Of a stretch of DNA of 64,000 nucleotides, positions 9,125 to 18,476 are shown piece by piece. The position numbers and the translations under genes were made by a program. Each line of letters opens with the position of its first letter. The first letter of the stretch is position 1. Under the pieces are notes generated by a model. It was not told where the DNA came from and did not search any database. It saw nothing but the letters and a program-made list of their open reading frames with translations. The DNA lies in the NCBI RefSeq assembly GCF_009883635.2, contig NZ_CP026115.2:1116001-1180000 (forward strand), given 5' to 3'. This DNA is from Pseudomonas putida. GTDB taxonomy: Bacteria > Pseudomonadota > Gammaproteobacteria > Pseudomonadales > Pseudomonadaceae.

Positions 9125-9583
9125 ATGGACAGTTTCGACCAACACATCCTCACCCTGTTGCAGCGCGACGCCTCGATCTCGCTCAAGGACCTGGCCGAAG
9201 CGGTCAACCTGTCGACCACGCCCTGCTGGAAGCGGGTCAAGCGCCTGGAGGAAGACGGATATATCCTCGGCCGTGTCGCCTTGCTCGACCCCGAGCGCCT
9301 GGGGCTGGGGCTGACCGTGTTCGTCCAGCTCAAGACCCAGCGCCACGACAGCGCCTGGCTGGAGCAGTTCGCGACGACGGTGAAGGGGTTCGAGGAGGTG
9401 ATGGAGTTCTACCGCATGTCCGGGGACTGGGACTACATGCTGCGAGTAGTGGTGGGCGACATCGCGGCGTATGACCGCTTCTACAAGAAGCTGATCACCA
9501 GCACCGACGGGCTGTCGAACATCACCTCCAGTTTTGCCATGGAGCAGATGAAATACACCACGGCCTTGCCGGTGCATCGATAG
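9125..9583 (+). CDS. Lrp/AsnC-family transcriptional regulator
   Basis: A 152-aa protein with an N-terminal winged helix-turn-helix (ISLKDLAEAVNLSTTPCWKRVKRLEE) and a C-terminal RAM/ligand-binding half (YRMSGDWDYMLRVV). The ATG at 9125 (MDSFDQHIL) is the family-typical start; the in-frame GTG at 9110 would overlap the second candidate operator. It most likely controls the divergent PLP enzyme in response to an amino acid. Confidence 0.92.
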   Translation: MDSFDQHILTLLQRDASISLKDLAEAVNLSTTPCWKRVKRLEEDGYILGRVALLDPERLGLGLTVFVQLKTQRHDSAWLEQFATTVKGFEEVMEFYRMSGDWDYMLRVVVGDIAAYDRFYKKLITSTDGLSNITSSFAMEQMKYTTALPVHR

Positions 9584-9616
9584 CAGGGGCCGCAAAGCAG
9601 CCCCTGCAGTCTCCAC

Positions 9617-11947
9617 TCAATCCAAAGCCAGCACCGCCTCGATCCGGTTCCCGGTTTTGGCCTTCTCCAGCTTGACCGCAATGAACTTGGACGTCGGCGT
9701 GTAGGTCCCCTCGCCATAACTCTCCAGCGGCACCAGCGGGTTGGTCTCGGGGTAATACGCCGCTGCCTGGCCATCCGGAATGTCATAGGGCACCAGGCGG
9801 AAACCCGACACCCGCCGCTCGACGCCATCCTCCCACAGTGACACCAGGTCCACCTGCTCGCCCGGCTCGAAGCCCAGGCGGCGGATGTCCGCTTCGCTGA
9901 CGAACACCACCTCGCGCAGGCCGAACACCCCGCGATAACGGTCATCGAGCCCGTACAGCGTGGTGTTGTACTGGTCGTGCGAACGCATGGTCTGCAGGAT
10001 CAGGTCCGGCTTGTCACCCCGCGCCAGCACCTTGGCATTGACCAGTTCCTCCGGCAGCGCATGGGGCATGAAGCGAGCCTTGCCGGTGGCCGTGCGGAAG
10101 TTTCGATCCGCCGCGTTATTACCCAGATGGAAACCACCCGGGTGCTGCAGGCGCTCGTTGAAGTTGGCGAAGCCCGGGATAACGTCGGCGATCATGCTGC
10201 GAATGCGGTTGTAGTCGGCGACCGCGTACTCCCAGTCGATCGGCTGGTTGCCCAAGGTGGCCTTGGCCATGCCGGCGATGATCCACGGCTCCGAACGCAT
10301 GTGCGGCGAACGCGGGCGCAGCTGGCCGTTGGAGATATGCACCATGCTGAAGGTGTCTTCCACCGTCACGCCTTGCGGCCCCTCGGCCTGCATGTCGATC
10401 TCGGTACGGCCCAGGCACGGCAGGATCAGGGCATCGCGCCCGGTGACCAGGTGCGAGCGGTTGAGCTTGGTGGAGATCTGCACCGTCAGCGCGCAGTTGC
10501 GCAGCGCTGCGTGGGTGCGCGGGGTATCCGGCGTGGCTTGGGCGAAGTTGCCGCCCAGGGCGACGAACACCTTGGCTTTCCCCTCTTCCATGGCCTTGAT
10601 CGCCAGCACCGCGTTGTGCCCGTGGGCACGCGGCACGCGGAACTTGAAGCGTTTTTCGATGGCATCAAGCAGGGCCGCCCTGGGCTTCTCGTCGATGCCC
10701 ATGGTGCGGTCGCCCTGCACGTTGCTGTGGCCGCGCACCGGCGACAGGCCAGCACCGGGTTTGCCGACGTTGCCGCGCAGCAGCTGCAGGTTGACGATTT
10801 CCTGCACGGTCGGCACCGAATGGCGATGCTGGGTAACGCCCATGGCCCAGCACATGATGACCCGCTCGGCCTTGCGGTACATACGCGCGGCCAGTTCGAT
10901 CTCGGCCAGGGTCAGGCCCGACTGCTTGACGATGTGCTCCCACGAGGTGGCATCAACCGCCGCCAGGTAGTCGTCGAGGCCGCTGGTGTGCTCGGCGATG
11001 AAGGCATGGTCGAACACCGCCGGCTCGCCCTTGGCCTGGGCTTCGCGTTCCCACTGCAAGAGGAACTTGGCGATACCGCGCATGGCTGCCATGTCGCCGC
11101 CCAGGGCCGGGCGGAAGTAGGCACTGGTGGTCGGCTCGGAGCCGTTGCTGAGCATTTCGAACGGGTGCTGCGGGTGCTGGAAGCGTTCCAGGCCACGCTC
11201 CTTGAGCGGGTTGAAGCACACCACCTGGGCACCGCGCTTGACCGCCTCGCGCAGCGGTTCGAGCATGCGCGGATGGTTGGTGCCGGGGTTCTGGCCGATG
11301 ACGAAGATCGCGTCGGCCAGTTCCAGGTCATGGAACACCACGGTGCCTTTGCCCACCCCGAGGGTTTCCGACATGCCGGCGCCGCTGGCCTCATGGCACA
11401 TGTTCGAGCAGTCGGGGAAGTTGTTGGTGCCGTAGGCGCGGACGAACAGCTGGTAAAGGAACGCCGCCTCGTTGCTGGCCCGGCCCGAGGTATAGAACTC
11501 GGCCTGGTCGGCCGAGTCGAGCGCGTGCAGGTGCTGGGCGATCAGCTCGAAGGCTTCTTGCCAGCTGGTTTCGACGTAGTGGTCGGTGGCCGCGTCGTAA
11601 CGCATCGGGTGGGTCAGGCGGCCTTGGTATTCGAGCCAGTAGTCGGTCTGGTCGAGCAACGTGCTGACGCTGTACTTGGCAAAGAATGCCGGGTCCACCG
11701 AGCGGCCGGTGGCTTCCCAGTTCACCGCCTTGGCACCGTTTTCGCAGAACTTGACCATATCGCCTTCCGGCGACTCGCCCCAGGCGCAGCCCGGGCAGTC
11801 GAAGCCACCGTTCTGGTTGGTCTTGAGCATGGCCCGCAGGTTCTTGAAGGCGTTGTCGCTGCCCAGCCAGCTTTTGGTCACGCTTTTCAGCGCACCCCAG
11901 CCGGCGGCGGGGCCCTTGTAGTCCCTGATGTGTTGGTCCTGGCTCAT
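9617..11947 (-). CDS. FdhF/YdeP-family molybdopterin oxidoreductase
   Basis: A 776-aa catalytic-subunit-type protein binding bis-MGD. Near the N-terminus, CPGCAWGE followed by a further Cys in KFCENG marks the Fe-S/N-terminal region of the YdeP subfamily. The body contains the molybdopterin-family segments SNMCHEASGAGMSETLG, GQNPGTNHPRM and RGHSNVQGDRTMG. The start at 11947 (MSQDQHIRDYKG) has GAGGA eight bases upstream. No partner electron-transfer subunit is next to it. E. coli YdeP is linked to acid resistance, but the substrate is unknown. The moaA and moaB genes close by would supply cofactor. Confidence 0.9.
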   Translation of the reverse strand: MSQDQHIRDYKGPAAGWGALKSVTKSWLGSDNAFKNLRAMLKTNQNGGFDCPGCAWGESPEGDMVKFCENGAKAVNWEATGRSVDPAFFAKYSVSTLLDQTDYWLEYQGRLTHPMRYDAATDHYVETSWQEAFELIAQHLHALDSADQAEFYTSGRASNEAAFLYQLFVRAYGTNNFPDCSNMCHEASGAGMSETLGVGKGTVVFHDLELADAIFVIGQNPGTNHPRMLEPLREAVKRGAQVVCFNPLKERGLERFQHPQHPFEMLSNGSEPTTSAYFRPALGGDMAAMRGIAKFLLQWEREAQAKGEPAVFDHAFIAEHTSGLDDYLAAVDATSWEHIVKQSGLTLAEIELAARMYRKAERVIMCWAMGVTQHRHSVPTVQEIVNLQLLRGNVGKPGAGLSPVRGHSNVQGDRTMGIDEKPRAALLDAIEKRFKFRVPRAHGHNAVLAIKAMEEGKAKVFVALGGNFAQATPDTPRTHAALRNCALTVQISTKLNRSHLVTGRDALILPCLGRTEIDMQAEGPQGVTVEDTFSMVHISNGQLRPRSPHMRSEPWIIAGMAKATLGNQPIDWEYAVADYNRIRSMIADVIPGFANFNERLQHPGGFHLGNNAADRNFRTATGKARFMPHALPEELVNAKVLARGDKPDLILQTMRSHDQYNTTLYGLDDRYRGVFGLREVVFVSEADIRRLGFEPGEQVDLVSLWEDGVERRVSGFRLVPYDIPDGQAAAYYPETNPLVPLESYGEGTYTPTSKFIAVKLEKAKTGNRIEAVLALD

Positions 11948-12215
11948 GCAGTCAATCCTCACGCGGCATGGAAATGTTCACCGGATCGATCTGCCCGGTG
12001 TTTTTTCCAGCCTATGGAGCCCGGCCCAGAGCCGTCCAATCGAAATACCTTACGGCACGATAAGCGCTTTCGATCATGCCCTGCAGCCCTTGCCACGCAT
12101 GGCCTGCAGCCGTGATAGAGGGCATTGATCAAGCAGTCAGGGAAAGCGATTTGACGCGACTGGCCACAGGCTATAGCTTGGATCCTGTAGCCCCCATTTC
12201 CTTTCGAGCGCCAAC

Positions 12216-13220
12216 GTGGAACAGAACAGCCGGGCCCTGATCGACGGCTTCAACCGGAAAATCGACTACCTGCGGATGTCGGTCACAGACCGCTGCGACT
12301 TCCGTTGCGTGTACTGCATGGCCGAAGACATGCAATTTCTGCCGCGCCAGCAGATCCTCAGCCTCGAAGAACTGTTCCAGGTGGCCGAGCGCTTCGTCGC
12401 CCTTGGCACCCGCAAAATCCGCCTGACCGGTGGCGAGCCGCTGGTGCGCCAGGGCATCGTCGACCTGTGCGGGCGCATTGCCGCCCTGCCCGGCCTGCGT
12501 GAACTGTGCATGACCAGCAATGGCTCGCAGCTCGGGCGCCTGGCCCGGCCGTTGTTCGACGCCGGCGTCACGCGCCTGAACATCAGCCTCGACAGCCTCG
12601 ACGCCGAGCGTTTCAAGCAACTCACCCGCACTGGCGACCTCAACCAGGTGATCGCCGGCATCGACGCCGCGCGCCAGGCCGGCTTCCAGCGCACCAAGCT
12701 CAACTGCGTGGTGCTCAAGGGCCGCAACGACCACGAGCTGGTCGACCTGGTGCGCTTCGCCATCGACCGCGAGCTGGACATCACCTTCATCGAAGAGATG
12801 CCACTGGGGGTGATCAACGAACATGAACGCGGCGAGTCGTTCTGCTCCAGCGATGAAGTGCGCGATCGCCTGGCCGAGCACTTCACCCTGATCGAATCCA
12901 CCGAATCGTCCCAGGGCCCGGCACGCTACTGGCGCCTGGCCGAAGCCGCCAACACCCGGGTCGGCTTCATCTCGCCGCACAGCCACAACTTCTGCGCCAC
13001 CTGCAACCGCGTGCGCCTGACGGTCGAAGGCCGCCTGCTGCTGTGCCTGGGCAACGAACACTCGATGGACCTCAAGCAGGTGCTGCGTGCCCACCCCGGC
13101 GATGCAGCACGGCTGGACAAGGCCATCCGCGACTCGCTGCACCTCAAGCCCTACCGCCATCACTTCGAGGTCGGTGGCGAGGTGCAGATCCTGCGTTTCA
13201 TGAACATGACCGGCGGCTGA
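12216..13220 (+). CDS. moaA: GTP 3',8-cyclase, molybdenum cofactor biosynthesis
   Basis: A 334-aa radical-SAM enzyme for the first step of molybdopterin synthesis. The SAM cluster is C27-x3-C31-x2-C34 (CDFRCVYC). The C-terminal cluster is [10 protein letters not shown] plus LLLCLG. The C-terminal Gly-Gly (NMTGG) needed for activity is intact. It starts with GTG. It sits head-to-head with the YdeP-like Mo enzyme 268 bases away, upstream of a bestrophin-like gene and near moaB. Confidence 0.96.
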   Translation: MEQNSRALIDGFNRKIDYLRMSVTDRCDFRCVYCMAEDMQFLPRQQILSLEELFQVAERFVALGTRKIRLTGGEPLVRQGIVDLCGRIAALPGLRELCMTSNGSQLGRLARPLFDAGVTRLNISLDSLDAERFKQLTRTGDLNQVIAGIDAARQAGFQRTKLNCVVLKGRNDHELVDLVRFAIDRELDITFIEEMPLGVINEHERGESFCSSDEVRDRLAEHFTLIESTESSQGPARYWRLAEAANTRVGFISPHSHNFCATCNRVRLTVEGRLLLCLGNEHSMDLKQVLRAHPGDAARLDKAIRDSLHLKPYRHHFEVGGEVQILRFMNMTGG

Positions 13221-13240
13221 TCGGCCGCCTCTGGATTTCC

Positions 13241-14140
13241 ATGATCGTCCACCCCCGCCCCGATGTACTGCGCGTGCTCTTCACCCTCAAGGGCTCGATC
13301 GTCAAGCGCATTGCCCTGCGCTGCCTGATGGTGACCTTGCTGGCCGCGCTGATCGTTCTGGTCGAGCGGCACTTCCCGGCTTTCTTCTACCCGGTCAGCG
13401 CTACGCCGTTCACCTTGCTTGGCCTGTCGCTGTCGATCTTCATGAGCTTTCGCAACACCGCCTGCTATGACCGTTGGTGGGAGGGGCGCAAGGCCTGGGG
13501 CAAGCTGATCATCGAAACCCGCTCGTTCATACGCGAGAGCGTGGTGATCGCCGACGAAAAACTGCGCGCCGAGCTGCTGCGCAGCCTGTGCGGGTTTGCC
13601 CATGGGCTTAATGCGCGGTTGCGCAACGAAAACGAAGTGAACGCCACGCGCCCGTGGCTGAACGCAGCGGCCCCGGTGGCTGAGTACAACGTGTGCGATG
13701 GCATCCTGCGCGACATTGGCAGCCACTGCTCGCGGCTGGCAGAGCAAGGGCAGATCAGCGAATGGCGCTATACCCTGCTGGAACAACGCCTGGCCGGGCT
13801 GACCGAGGTCCAGGCCACCTGCGAGCGGATCAAGGGTTCGCCGCTGCCGTTCCCCTATACCCTGCTGCTGCACCGCACCATCTACATCTTCTGCCTGCTG
13901 CTGCCGTTTGCCCTGGCCGAGCCGCTGGGCTGGCTGGCGCCGCTGTTCACCACCATTGTCGGCTACACCTTCTTCGGCCTGGACGCGATTGGCAACGAAC
14001 TGGAGGACCCGTTCGGGCGGGATGAGAACGACCTGCCGATGGATGCCATGGTGAGGACCGTGGAGCGGGATGTGCTGGGGGCTTTGGGCGTGGAACCGCT
14101 GCCACCGGTGTTGCTGCCGGTGGACTATGTGCTGAGCTGA
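13241..14140 (+). CDS. bestrophin-family anion channel-like membrane protein
   Basis: A 299-aa integral membrane protein of the bestrophin/YneE type. Hydrophobic segments lie near residues 30-45, 50-70, 210-230 and 235-250. Signature-like pieces are FRNTACYDRWWEGRKAWG and GYTFFGLDAIGNELEDPFG. Bacterial homologues form pentameric ion channels. It begins 20 bases after moaA and is probably co-transcribed; a functional link to molybdopterin is not evident. Confidence 0.88.
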   Translation: MIVHPRPDVLRVLFTLKGSIVKRIALRCLMVTLLAALIVLVERHFPAFFYPVSATPFTLLGLSLSIFMSFRNTACYDRWWEGRKAWGKLIIETRSFIRESVVIADEKLRAELLRSLCGFAHGLNARLRNENEVNATRPWLNAAAPVAEYNVCDGILRDIGSHCSRLAEQGQISEWRYTLLEQRLAGLTEVQATCERIKGSPLPFPYTLLLHRTIYIFCLLLPFALAEPLGWLAPLFTTIVGYTFFGLDAIGNELEDPFGRDENDLPMDAMVRTVERDVLGALGVEPLPPVLLPVDYVLS

Positions 14141-14156
14141 TTATTTGCGTCTTCTG

Positions 14157-14179
14157 TCACGCGAAGAGGCCGGTATGGG
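14157..14179. repeat. REP fragment
   Basis: The bases gtcacgcgaagaggccggta and those following match the end of a REP unit (cgcgaagaggccggcacagg type). It lies between the convergent bestrophin and moaB genes; the rest of the element is missing. Confidence 0.6.
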
Positions 14180-14719
14180 CTAACCGCGGCTTTCGCAGGC
14201 TTCGATAGGCTTCAGATGCTTCACAAAATTACAGGGCCGATGCCGCGCATCCAGCTGCTCCACCAATATGCCCTCCCAGGCCGTCCGGCAAGCACCGGTC
14301 GAACCGGGCAGGCAGCACACCAGGGTGCCATTGGAAATCCCTGCCAGCGCCCTGCTTTGCACCGTCGAGCTGCCGATATCGAGAATGGACAAGGCGCGGA
14401 ACAGTTCGCCAAAGCCATCGACGCTCCGATCCAACAGGCACTGCACCGCCTCCGGCGTGCTGTCACGCCCGGTGAAGCCGGTGCCGCCGGTGATCAGCAC
14501 CACCTGCACGTCGTCATCGGCGATCCAGGTCGCCACCTGGGCGCGGATCTTGTACAGGTCGTCCTTGAGCAGCGCCCGCGCCACCAGGCGATGGCCGACC
14601 TCTACCGAGCGGCTGGCCAGCAGCTCGCCTGAGGTGTCGTTGTCGTAGGAACGGGTGTCGCTGACGGTCAGCACGGCGATGTTCAGCGGTATGAAGACCG
14701 CATCGGGTTGGACGCGCAC
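14180..14719 (-). CDS. moaB: molybdenum cofactor biosynthesis protein B
   Basis: A 179-aa MoaB/MogA-fold protein. Signature pieces are AVLTVSDTRS, the substrate-loop motif LITGGTGFTGRDSTPEA and the later CCLPGSTGACRTAW. The family adenylates molybdopterin before metal insertion or assists it. The start is GTG at 14719 with AAGGAG seven bases upstream. It converges on the moaA-bestrophin unit, keeping Mo-cofactor genes grouped around the Mo enzyme. Confidence 0.93.
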   Translation of the reverse strand: MRVQPDAVFIPLNIAVLTVSDTRSYDNDTSGELLASRSVEVGHRLVARALLKDDLYKIRAQVATWIADDDVQVVLITGGTGFTGRDSTPEAVQCLLDRSVDGFGELFRALSILDIGSSTVQSRALAGISNGTLVCCLPGSTGACRTAWEGILVEQLDARHRPCNFVKHLKPIEACESRG

Positions 14720-14859
14720 GGTGAAGCTCCTTGAATGGCATTGTCGTCACGCTAGAGGCAAGCCTGACAAGCGTCCAATCGAAATGGCGAACCGGCCGAT
14801 CAATGACATCTATCGCAGACGTGGGTTAAGGTCTGCACAACCAGACGCCAGGCACTTCC

Positions 14860-15747
14860 ATGGACATCAAGCAGCTCAAGTTCCTCATCGCCCTCGACCA
14901 GACCCGCCACTTCGGCCAGGCTGCGGCGCTGTGCCATATCACCCAGCCGACCCTGTCCATGCGCCTGCGCAACCTGGAGGACGAACTGGACCTGGTGCTG
15001 GTCAAGCGCGGCCAGCGCTTCGAGGGCTTCACCGAGGCGGGCGAGCGCATCCTGGCCTGGGCCCGCACCCTGCTCGCCGCCCATGACGGCCTGCAGGCCG
15101 AGGCCGCCAGTTGCCGTGGCCAGGTGGTCGGCAGCCTGCGCCTGGGCACCGTGCCGCTGGCCAGCTTCAACCCCATGCACCTGCTGCTGCCGCTGCGCGA
15201 GAAGTACCCCGAACTGCAGTTCCAGCTCAGCTCGCACAGCACCGAGCAGATCATGGACGGCCTGAGCCGCAACCAGCTCGACCTGGGCATCTGCTACCTC
15301 GACCAGGTCAACGCCAACTTCTTCGAAGTAATCGAGCTAGGCACCACCACCATGGGCCTGCTATTCGACACCCAGCACTTCCAGTTCGACACCGACAGCC
15401 TGCGCTGGGACGAACTCGGCGACATTCCCCTGGGCCTGCTGAGCAAGGGCATGCACTACCGCCAGTCACTGGACCTGAGCTTCCGCAGCCGCGGCCTCGA
15501 GCCCAATGCCGTGTTGGAAAGCGACTCGACCTTCCAGCTGGTGCAGGCCATCAATACCGGCGTGTGCTGCGCGATCATGCCGCTGGGCTGCGGCCTGGAA
15601 GACCTCAGCGAACACATGCGCATCATCCCCATCGTCGAAGCCAGCATCCACAGCCCGATCGGCCTGCTGCTGCGCCGCAGCGAGCCGCGTTCGGCGATTG
15701 CCGAGCAATGTTTCGACGAGGCCAAGCGGCTGTTTCAACCGGCCTGA
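14860..15747 (+). CDS. LysR-family transcriptional regulator
   Basis: A 295-aa protein with an N-terminal winged HTH (FGQAAALCHITQPTLSMRLRNLEDEL) and a two-lobed periplasmic-binding-like effector domain. It is divergent from moaB (140-base gap) and convergent with the AraC gene, overlapping its 3' end by 13 bases. The target is not obvious; candidates are moaB or a distant gene. Confidence 0.9.
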   Translation: MDIKQLKFLIALDQTRHFGQAAALCHITQPTLSMRLRNLEDELDLVLVKRGQRFEGFTEAGERILAWARTLLAAHDGLQAEAASCRGQVVGSLRLGTVPLASFNPMHLLLPLREKYPELQFQLSSHSTEQIMDGLSRNQLDLGICYLDQVNANFFEVIELGTTTMGLLFDTQHFQFDTDSLRWDELGDIPLGLLSKGMHYRQSLDLSFRSRGLEPNAVLESDSTFQLVQAINTGVCCAIMPLGCGLEDLSEHMRIIPIVEASIHSPIGLLLRRSEPRSAIAEQCFDEAKRLFQPA

Positions 15748-16517
15748 TCCGCCGTTGCCTGGCGGTACTGGCGGGGAGTGAAACCGGTCAATTGCTTGAA
15801 CTGGCGGCTGAACGCGCTGTGGTCGGTGTAGCCGCAGCGCAGCGCCACTTCGGTGATCGGCAAATCAGAATGCAGCAGCCGGTGGGCGTGCTCCAGGCGC
15901 GCCTTGTGGATCATCTGCCGTGGGGTGAGGTGGAACACCCGCTTGCAGTAGCGCTCCAGTTGCGCCACGGAAATCCCGGCGATGCGGGTCAATTCATTCA
16001 TGCTGATCGGCTGGTGGAAATGGCGGCGGATGTGCTCATCCACGGCCGCCAGTCGCTGGTAGGCGGGGTGGGTGTCGGCGGCTGACTGCAGGTCGACGGA
16101 GATGCCCACCAGGCCGATGATCTCGCCCGCCGGGTTGCGCAGCGGGCGCTTGTGGGTCAGGCACCAGCCCGGTTCACGGCTGCCGTACAGGTGCAGTTCG
16201 AGCTGGTCTTCCAGCACCAGCCCATCCTTGAGCACGCGGCGGTCCTGCTCGGTGTAGCCGGGGCCCAGTTGCGCCGGGAACACCTCGGCGCTGGTCTTGC
16301 CCAGCAGCGGCTGCAGGCGCTTGAGGCCACAACGCTGGACCAGGGTGGTGTTGGCCAGCACATAACGGGCGGCAGGGTCCTTGATGAAGATCGCCGCGTT
16401 GGGGATGGCGTCGAGGATTGGCAGCAGCAGCGACACACCGGCCAGCAGGGCCTCGAGGGTGGCTGGCCGGTGCTGGTCGAGGGACTGGTACAGGGTTGCC
16501 AGGGAGTCTTGTGTCAT
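15735..16517 (-). CDS. AraC-family regulator with N-terminal PAS domain, probable hydroxyproline activator
   Basis: About 260 aa. Residues roughly 20-135 form a PAS-like sensor (ILDAIPNAAIFIKDPAARYVLANTTLV, GLVGISVDLQ). The last 100 or so are an AraC double HTH (MNELTRIAGISVAQLERYCKRVF, ITEVALRCGYTDHSAFSRQFKQLTG). I chose the ATG at 16517 (AAGAG seven bases upstream); longer versions run into the REP pair. It is divergent from the hydroxyproline permease operon. In P. aeruginosa an AraC-type protein (LhpR) activates hydroxyproline genes, so the same role is likely here. Confidence 0.88.
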   Translation of the reverse strand: MTQDSLATLYQSLDQHRPATLEALLAGVSLLLPILDAIPNAAIFIKDPAARYVLANTTLVQRCGLKRLQPLLGKTSAEVFPAQLGPGYTEQDRRVLKDGLVLEDQLELHLYGSREPGWCLTHKRPLRNPAGEIIGLVGISVDLQSAADTHPAYQRLAAVDEHIRRHFHQPISMNELTRIAGISVAQLERYCKRVFHLTPRQMIHKARLEHAHRLLHSDLPITEVALRCGYTDHSAFSRQFKQLTGFTPRQYRQATADQAG

Positions 16518-16541
16518 CTGCATGCTCTTGGTTGAAGTACT

Positions 16542-16618
16542 GGCCCTTTCGCGGGGCAAGCCCGCTCCTGCAGGACTGCGCAGTACCTGTAGGAGCGGGC
16601 TTGCCCCGCGAAAGGGCC
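16542..16618. repeat. inverted REP pair between araC-type gene and permease
   Basis: The arms ggccctttcgcggggcaagc and gcttgccccgcgaaagggcc, each followed by gcccgctcctgcagg or its complement, face each other around a short loop. Unusually, this pair lies between two divergent genes, inside the promoter region, rather than after stops. It is 25 bases upstream of the AraC start, so it would form a hairpin in any longer 5' leader. Confidence 0.88.
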
Positions 16619-16842
16619 ATCAATGCCCATGAACTGCTAAAGCCCTTGTGCGGCAGGCCCTGCAGCCTACCTACCCAGCCTTTAAGGCCGCCAGTATTTT
16701 TTGCAACTGTGCCGATTTCGTCATACCCCCTGCAGAAAACCATCAAGAACCCCCGCCCCGTTCGGGTCCACTCTATGCCCCACGCAAGCCGCAACACGTG
16801 ACATCAGACCTGCCTATCCAAAACCTACAAAAAGGCGCCCCC

Positions 16843-18453
16843 ATGTCAGGCAAATTCAAGAAACAGCTGTCATTGCTCGACCTCACCTTCATCGGCCTCG
16901 GCGCCATCTTCGGCTCCGGCTGGCTGTTCGCCGCCAGCCACGTCTCGGCCATCGCCGGCCCGGCCGGTATCCTCTCCTGGTTCCTCGGCGGGTTCGCCGT
17001 GTTGTTGCTGGGCATCGTCTACTGCGAACTCGGCGCCGCCCTGCCGCGTGCCGGTGGCGTGGTGCGCTACCCGGTGTACTCCCACGGCCCGCTGCTCGGC
17101 TACCTGATGGGTTTCATCACCCTTATCGCCTTCTCCAGCCTGATCGCCATCGAAGTGGTCGCCTCGCGCCAGTACGCCGCGGCCTGGTTCCCCGGGCTGA
17201 CCAAGGCCGGCTCCAGCGACCCGACGGTGCTCGGCTGGCTGGTGCAGTTCGCCTTGCTGGGGCTGTTCTTCTTCCTCAACTACCGCAGCGTGAAGACCTT
17301 CGCCAAGGCCAACAACCTGGTCAGCGTGTTCAAGTTCATCGTTCCGCTGCTGGTGATCGGCGTGCTGTTCACCTTCTTCAAGCCGGAGAACTTCGAGGTC
17401 CAGGGCTTCGCCCCGTTCGGCCTGTCTGGCGTGGAAATGGCGGTGTCGGCCGGTGGCATCATCTTCGCCTACCTGGGGCTGACGCCGATCATCTCGGTGG
17501 CCAGCGAAGTGAAGAACCCGCAGCGCACCATCCCGATCGCGCTGATCCTCTCGGTGCTGTTGTCCACTGCTATCTACGCCCTGCTGCAACTGGCCTTCCT
17601 CGGCAGCGTGCCAACCGAAATGCTCACCAACGGCTGGGCCGCGGTGACCAAGGAACTGGCCCTGCCCTACCGTGACATCGCCCTGGCCCTGGGTGTGGGC
17701 TGGCTGGCCTACCTGGTGGTGGCCGATGCGGTGATCTCGCCCAGCGGCTGCGGCAACATCTACATGAACGCCACCCCACGCGTGGTTTATGGTTGGGCGC
17801 AGACCGGCACCTTCTTCAAGTACTTCACCCGCATCGACGCCGAGTCCGGCATTCCGCGCCCGGCACTGTGGCTGACCTTCGGCCTGTCGGTGTTCTGGAC
17901 CCTGCCGTTCCCCTCCTGGGAAGCGCTGATCAACGTGGTGTCCGCCGCCCTGGTGCTGAGCTACGCGGTGGCCCCGGTTACCGTCGCCGCCCTGCGCCGC
18001 AATGCGCCAGACATGCCGCGCCCGTTCCGGGTCAAGGGCATGGGCGTGCTCGGCCCGCTGTCGTTCATCATCGCCGCGCTGATCGTCTACTGGTCCGGCT
18101 GGAGCACCGTGTCCTGGCTGCTGGCCCTGCAGATCGTGATGTTCGTGCTGTACCTGCTGTGCGGCCGCTTCGTCCCGACCCAGCACCTGTCGTTGGCCCA
18201 GCAAGTGCGTTCGTCGGCCTGGCTGATCGGCTTCTACGCCGTGACCATCCTGTTGTCCTGGCTGGGCAGCTTCGGCGGCCTGGGCGTGCTCGGCCACCCG
18301 CTCGACACCCTGGCCGTGGCTGCCTGCGCCCTGGGCATCTACTACTGGGGCGCCGCCACCGGGGTGCCGGCGCACCTGGTACGCCTGGAAGGTGAAGACG
18401 AAAGCGAAGCCTCGGCTGAAACCTACAGCGGCCGCCCCGCCGTCGCCTCCTGA
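16843..18453 (+). CDS. APC-family amino-acid permease, probable hydroxyproline transporter
   Basis: A 536-aa membrane protein with 12 or more hydrophobic segments. The APC N-terminal signature ([20 protein letters not shown]) is present. I chose the ATG at 16843 (MSGKFKKQ) at the start of homology; the longer open frame upstream is the intergenic region. It is the first gene of a five-gene operon whose enzymes degrade trans-4-hydroxy-L-proline, so uptake of that compound is the inferred role. The next gene starts 23 bases after its stop. Confidence 0.88.
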   Translation: MSGKFKKQLSLLDLTFIGLGAIFGSGWLFAASHVSAIAGPAGILSWFLGGFAVLLLGIVYCELGAALPRAGGVVRYPVYSHGPLLGYLMGFITLIAFSSLIAIEVVASRQYAAAWFPGLTKAGSSDPTVLGWLVQFALLGLFFFLNYRSVKTFAKANNLVSVFKFIVPLLVIGVLFTFFKPENFEVQGFAPFGLSGVEMAVSAGGIIFAYLGLTPIISVASEVKNPQRTIPIALILSVLLSTAIYALLQLAFLGSVPTEMLTNGWAAVTKELALPYRDIALALGVGWLAYLVVADAVISPSGCGNIYMNATPRVVYGWAQTGTFFKYFTRIDAESGIPRPALWLTFGLSVFWTLPFPSWEALINVVSAALVLSYAVAPVTVAALRRNAPDMPRPFRVKGMGVLGPLSFIIAALIVYWSGWSTVSWLLALQIVMFVLYLLCGRFVPTQHLSLAQQVRSSAWLIGFYAVTILLSWLGSFGGLGVLGHPLDTLAVAACALGIYYWGAATGVPAHLVRLEGEDESEASAETYSGRPAVAS

Positions 18454-18476
18454 CCCTCTTAGCAATGGACAAGCCC

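Noticed and set aside
7816..9583. mdeA-mdeR methionine gamma-lyase pair
   Set aside because: The gene arrangement is similar, but the enzyme sequence differs strongly from remembered P. putida MdeA around the N-terminus and active site, so only the broader family name is given.
9977..12115. 712-codon plus-strand open frame
   Set aside because: Complete antisense of the YdeP-type oxidoreductase; low-complexity His/Gln/Gly shadow.
53..16618. Possible CRISPR array from repeated palindromes
   Set aside because: The repeats are isolated REP units or pairs thousands of bases apart with no regular spacers and no cas genes.
16870..18465. 531-codon minus-strand open frame
   Set aside because: Antisense to the hydroxyproline permease, whose membrane segments and APC motif are convincing.
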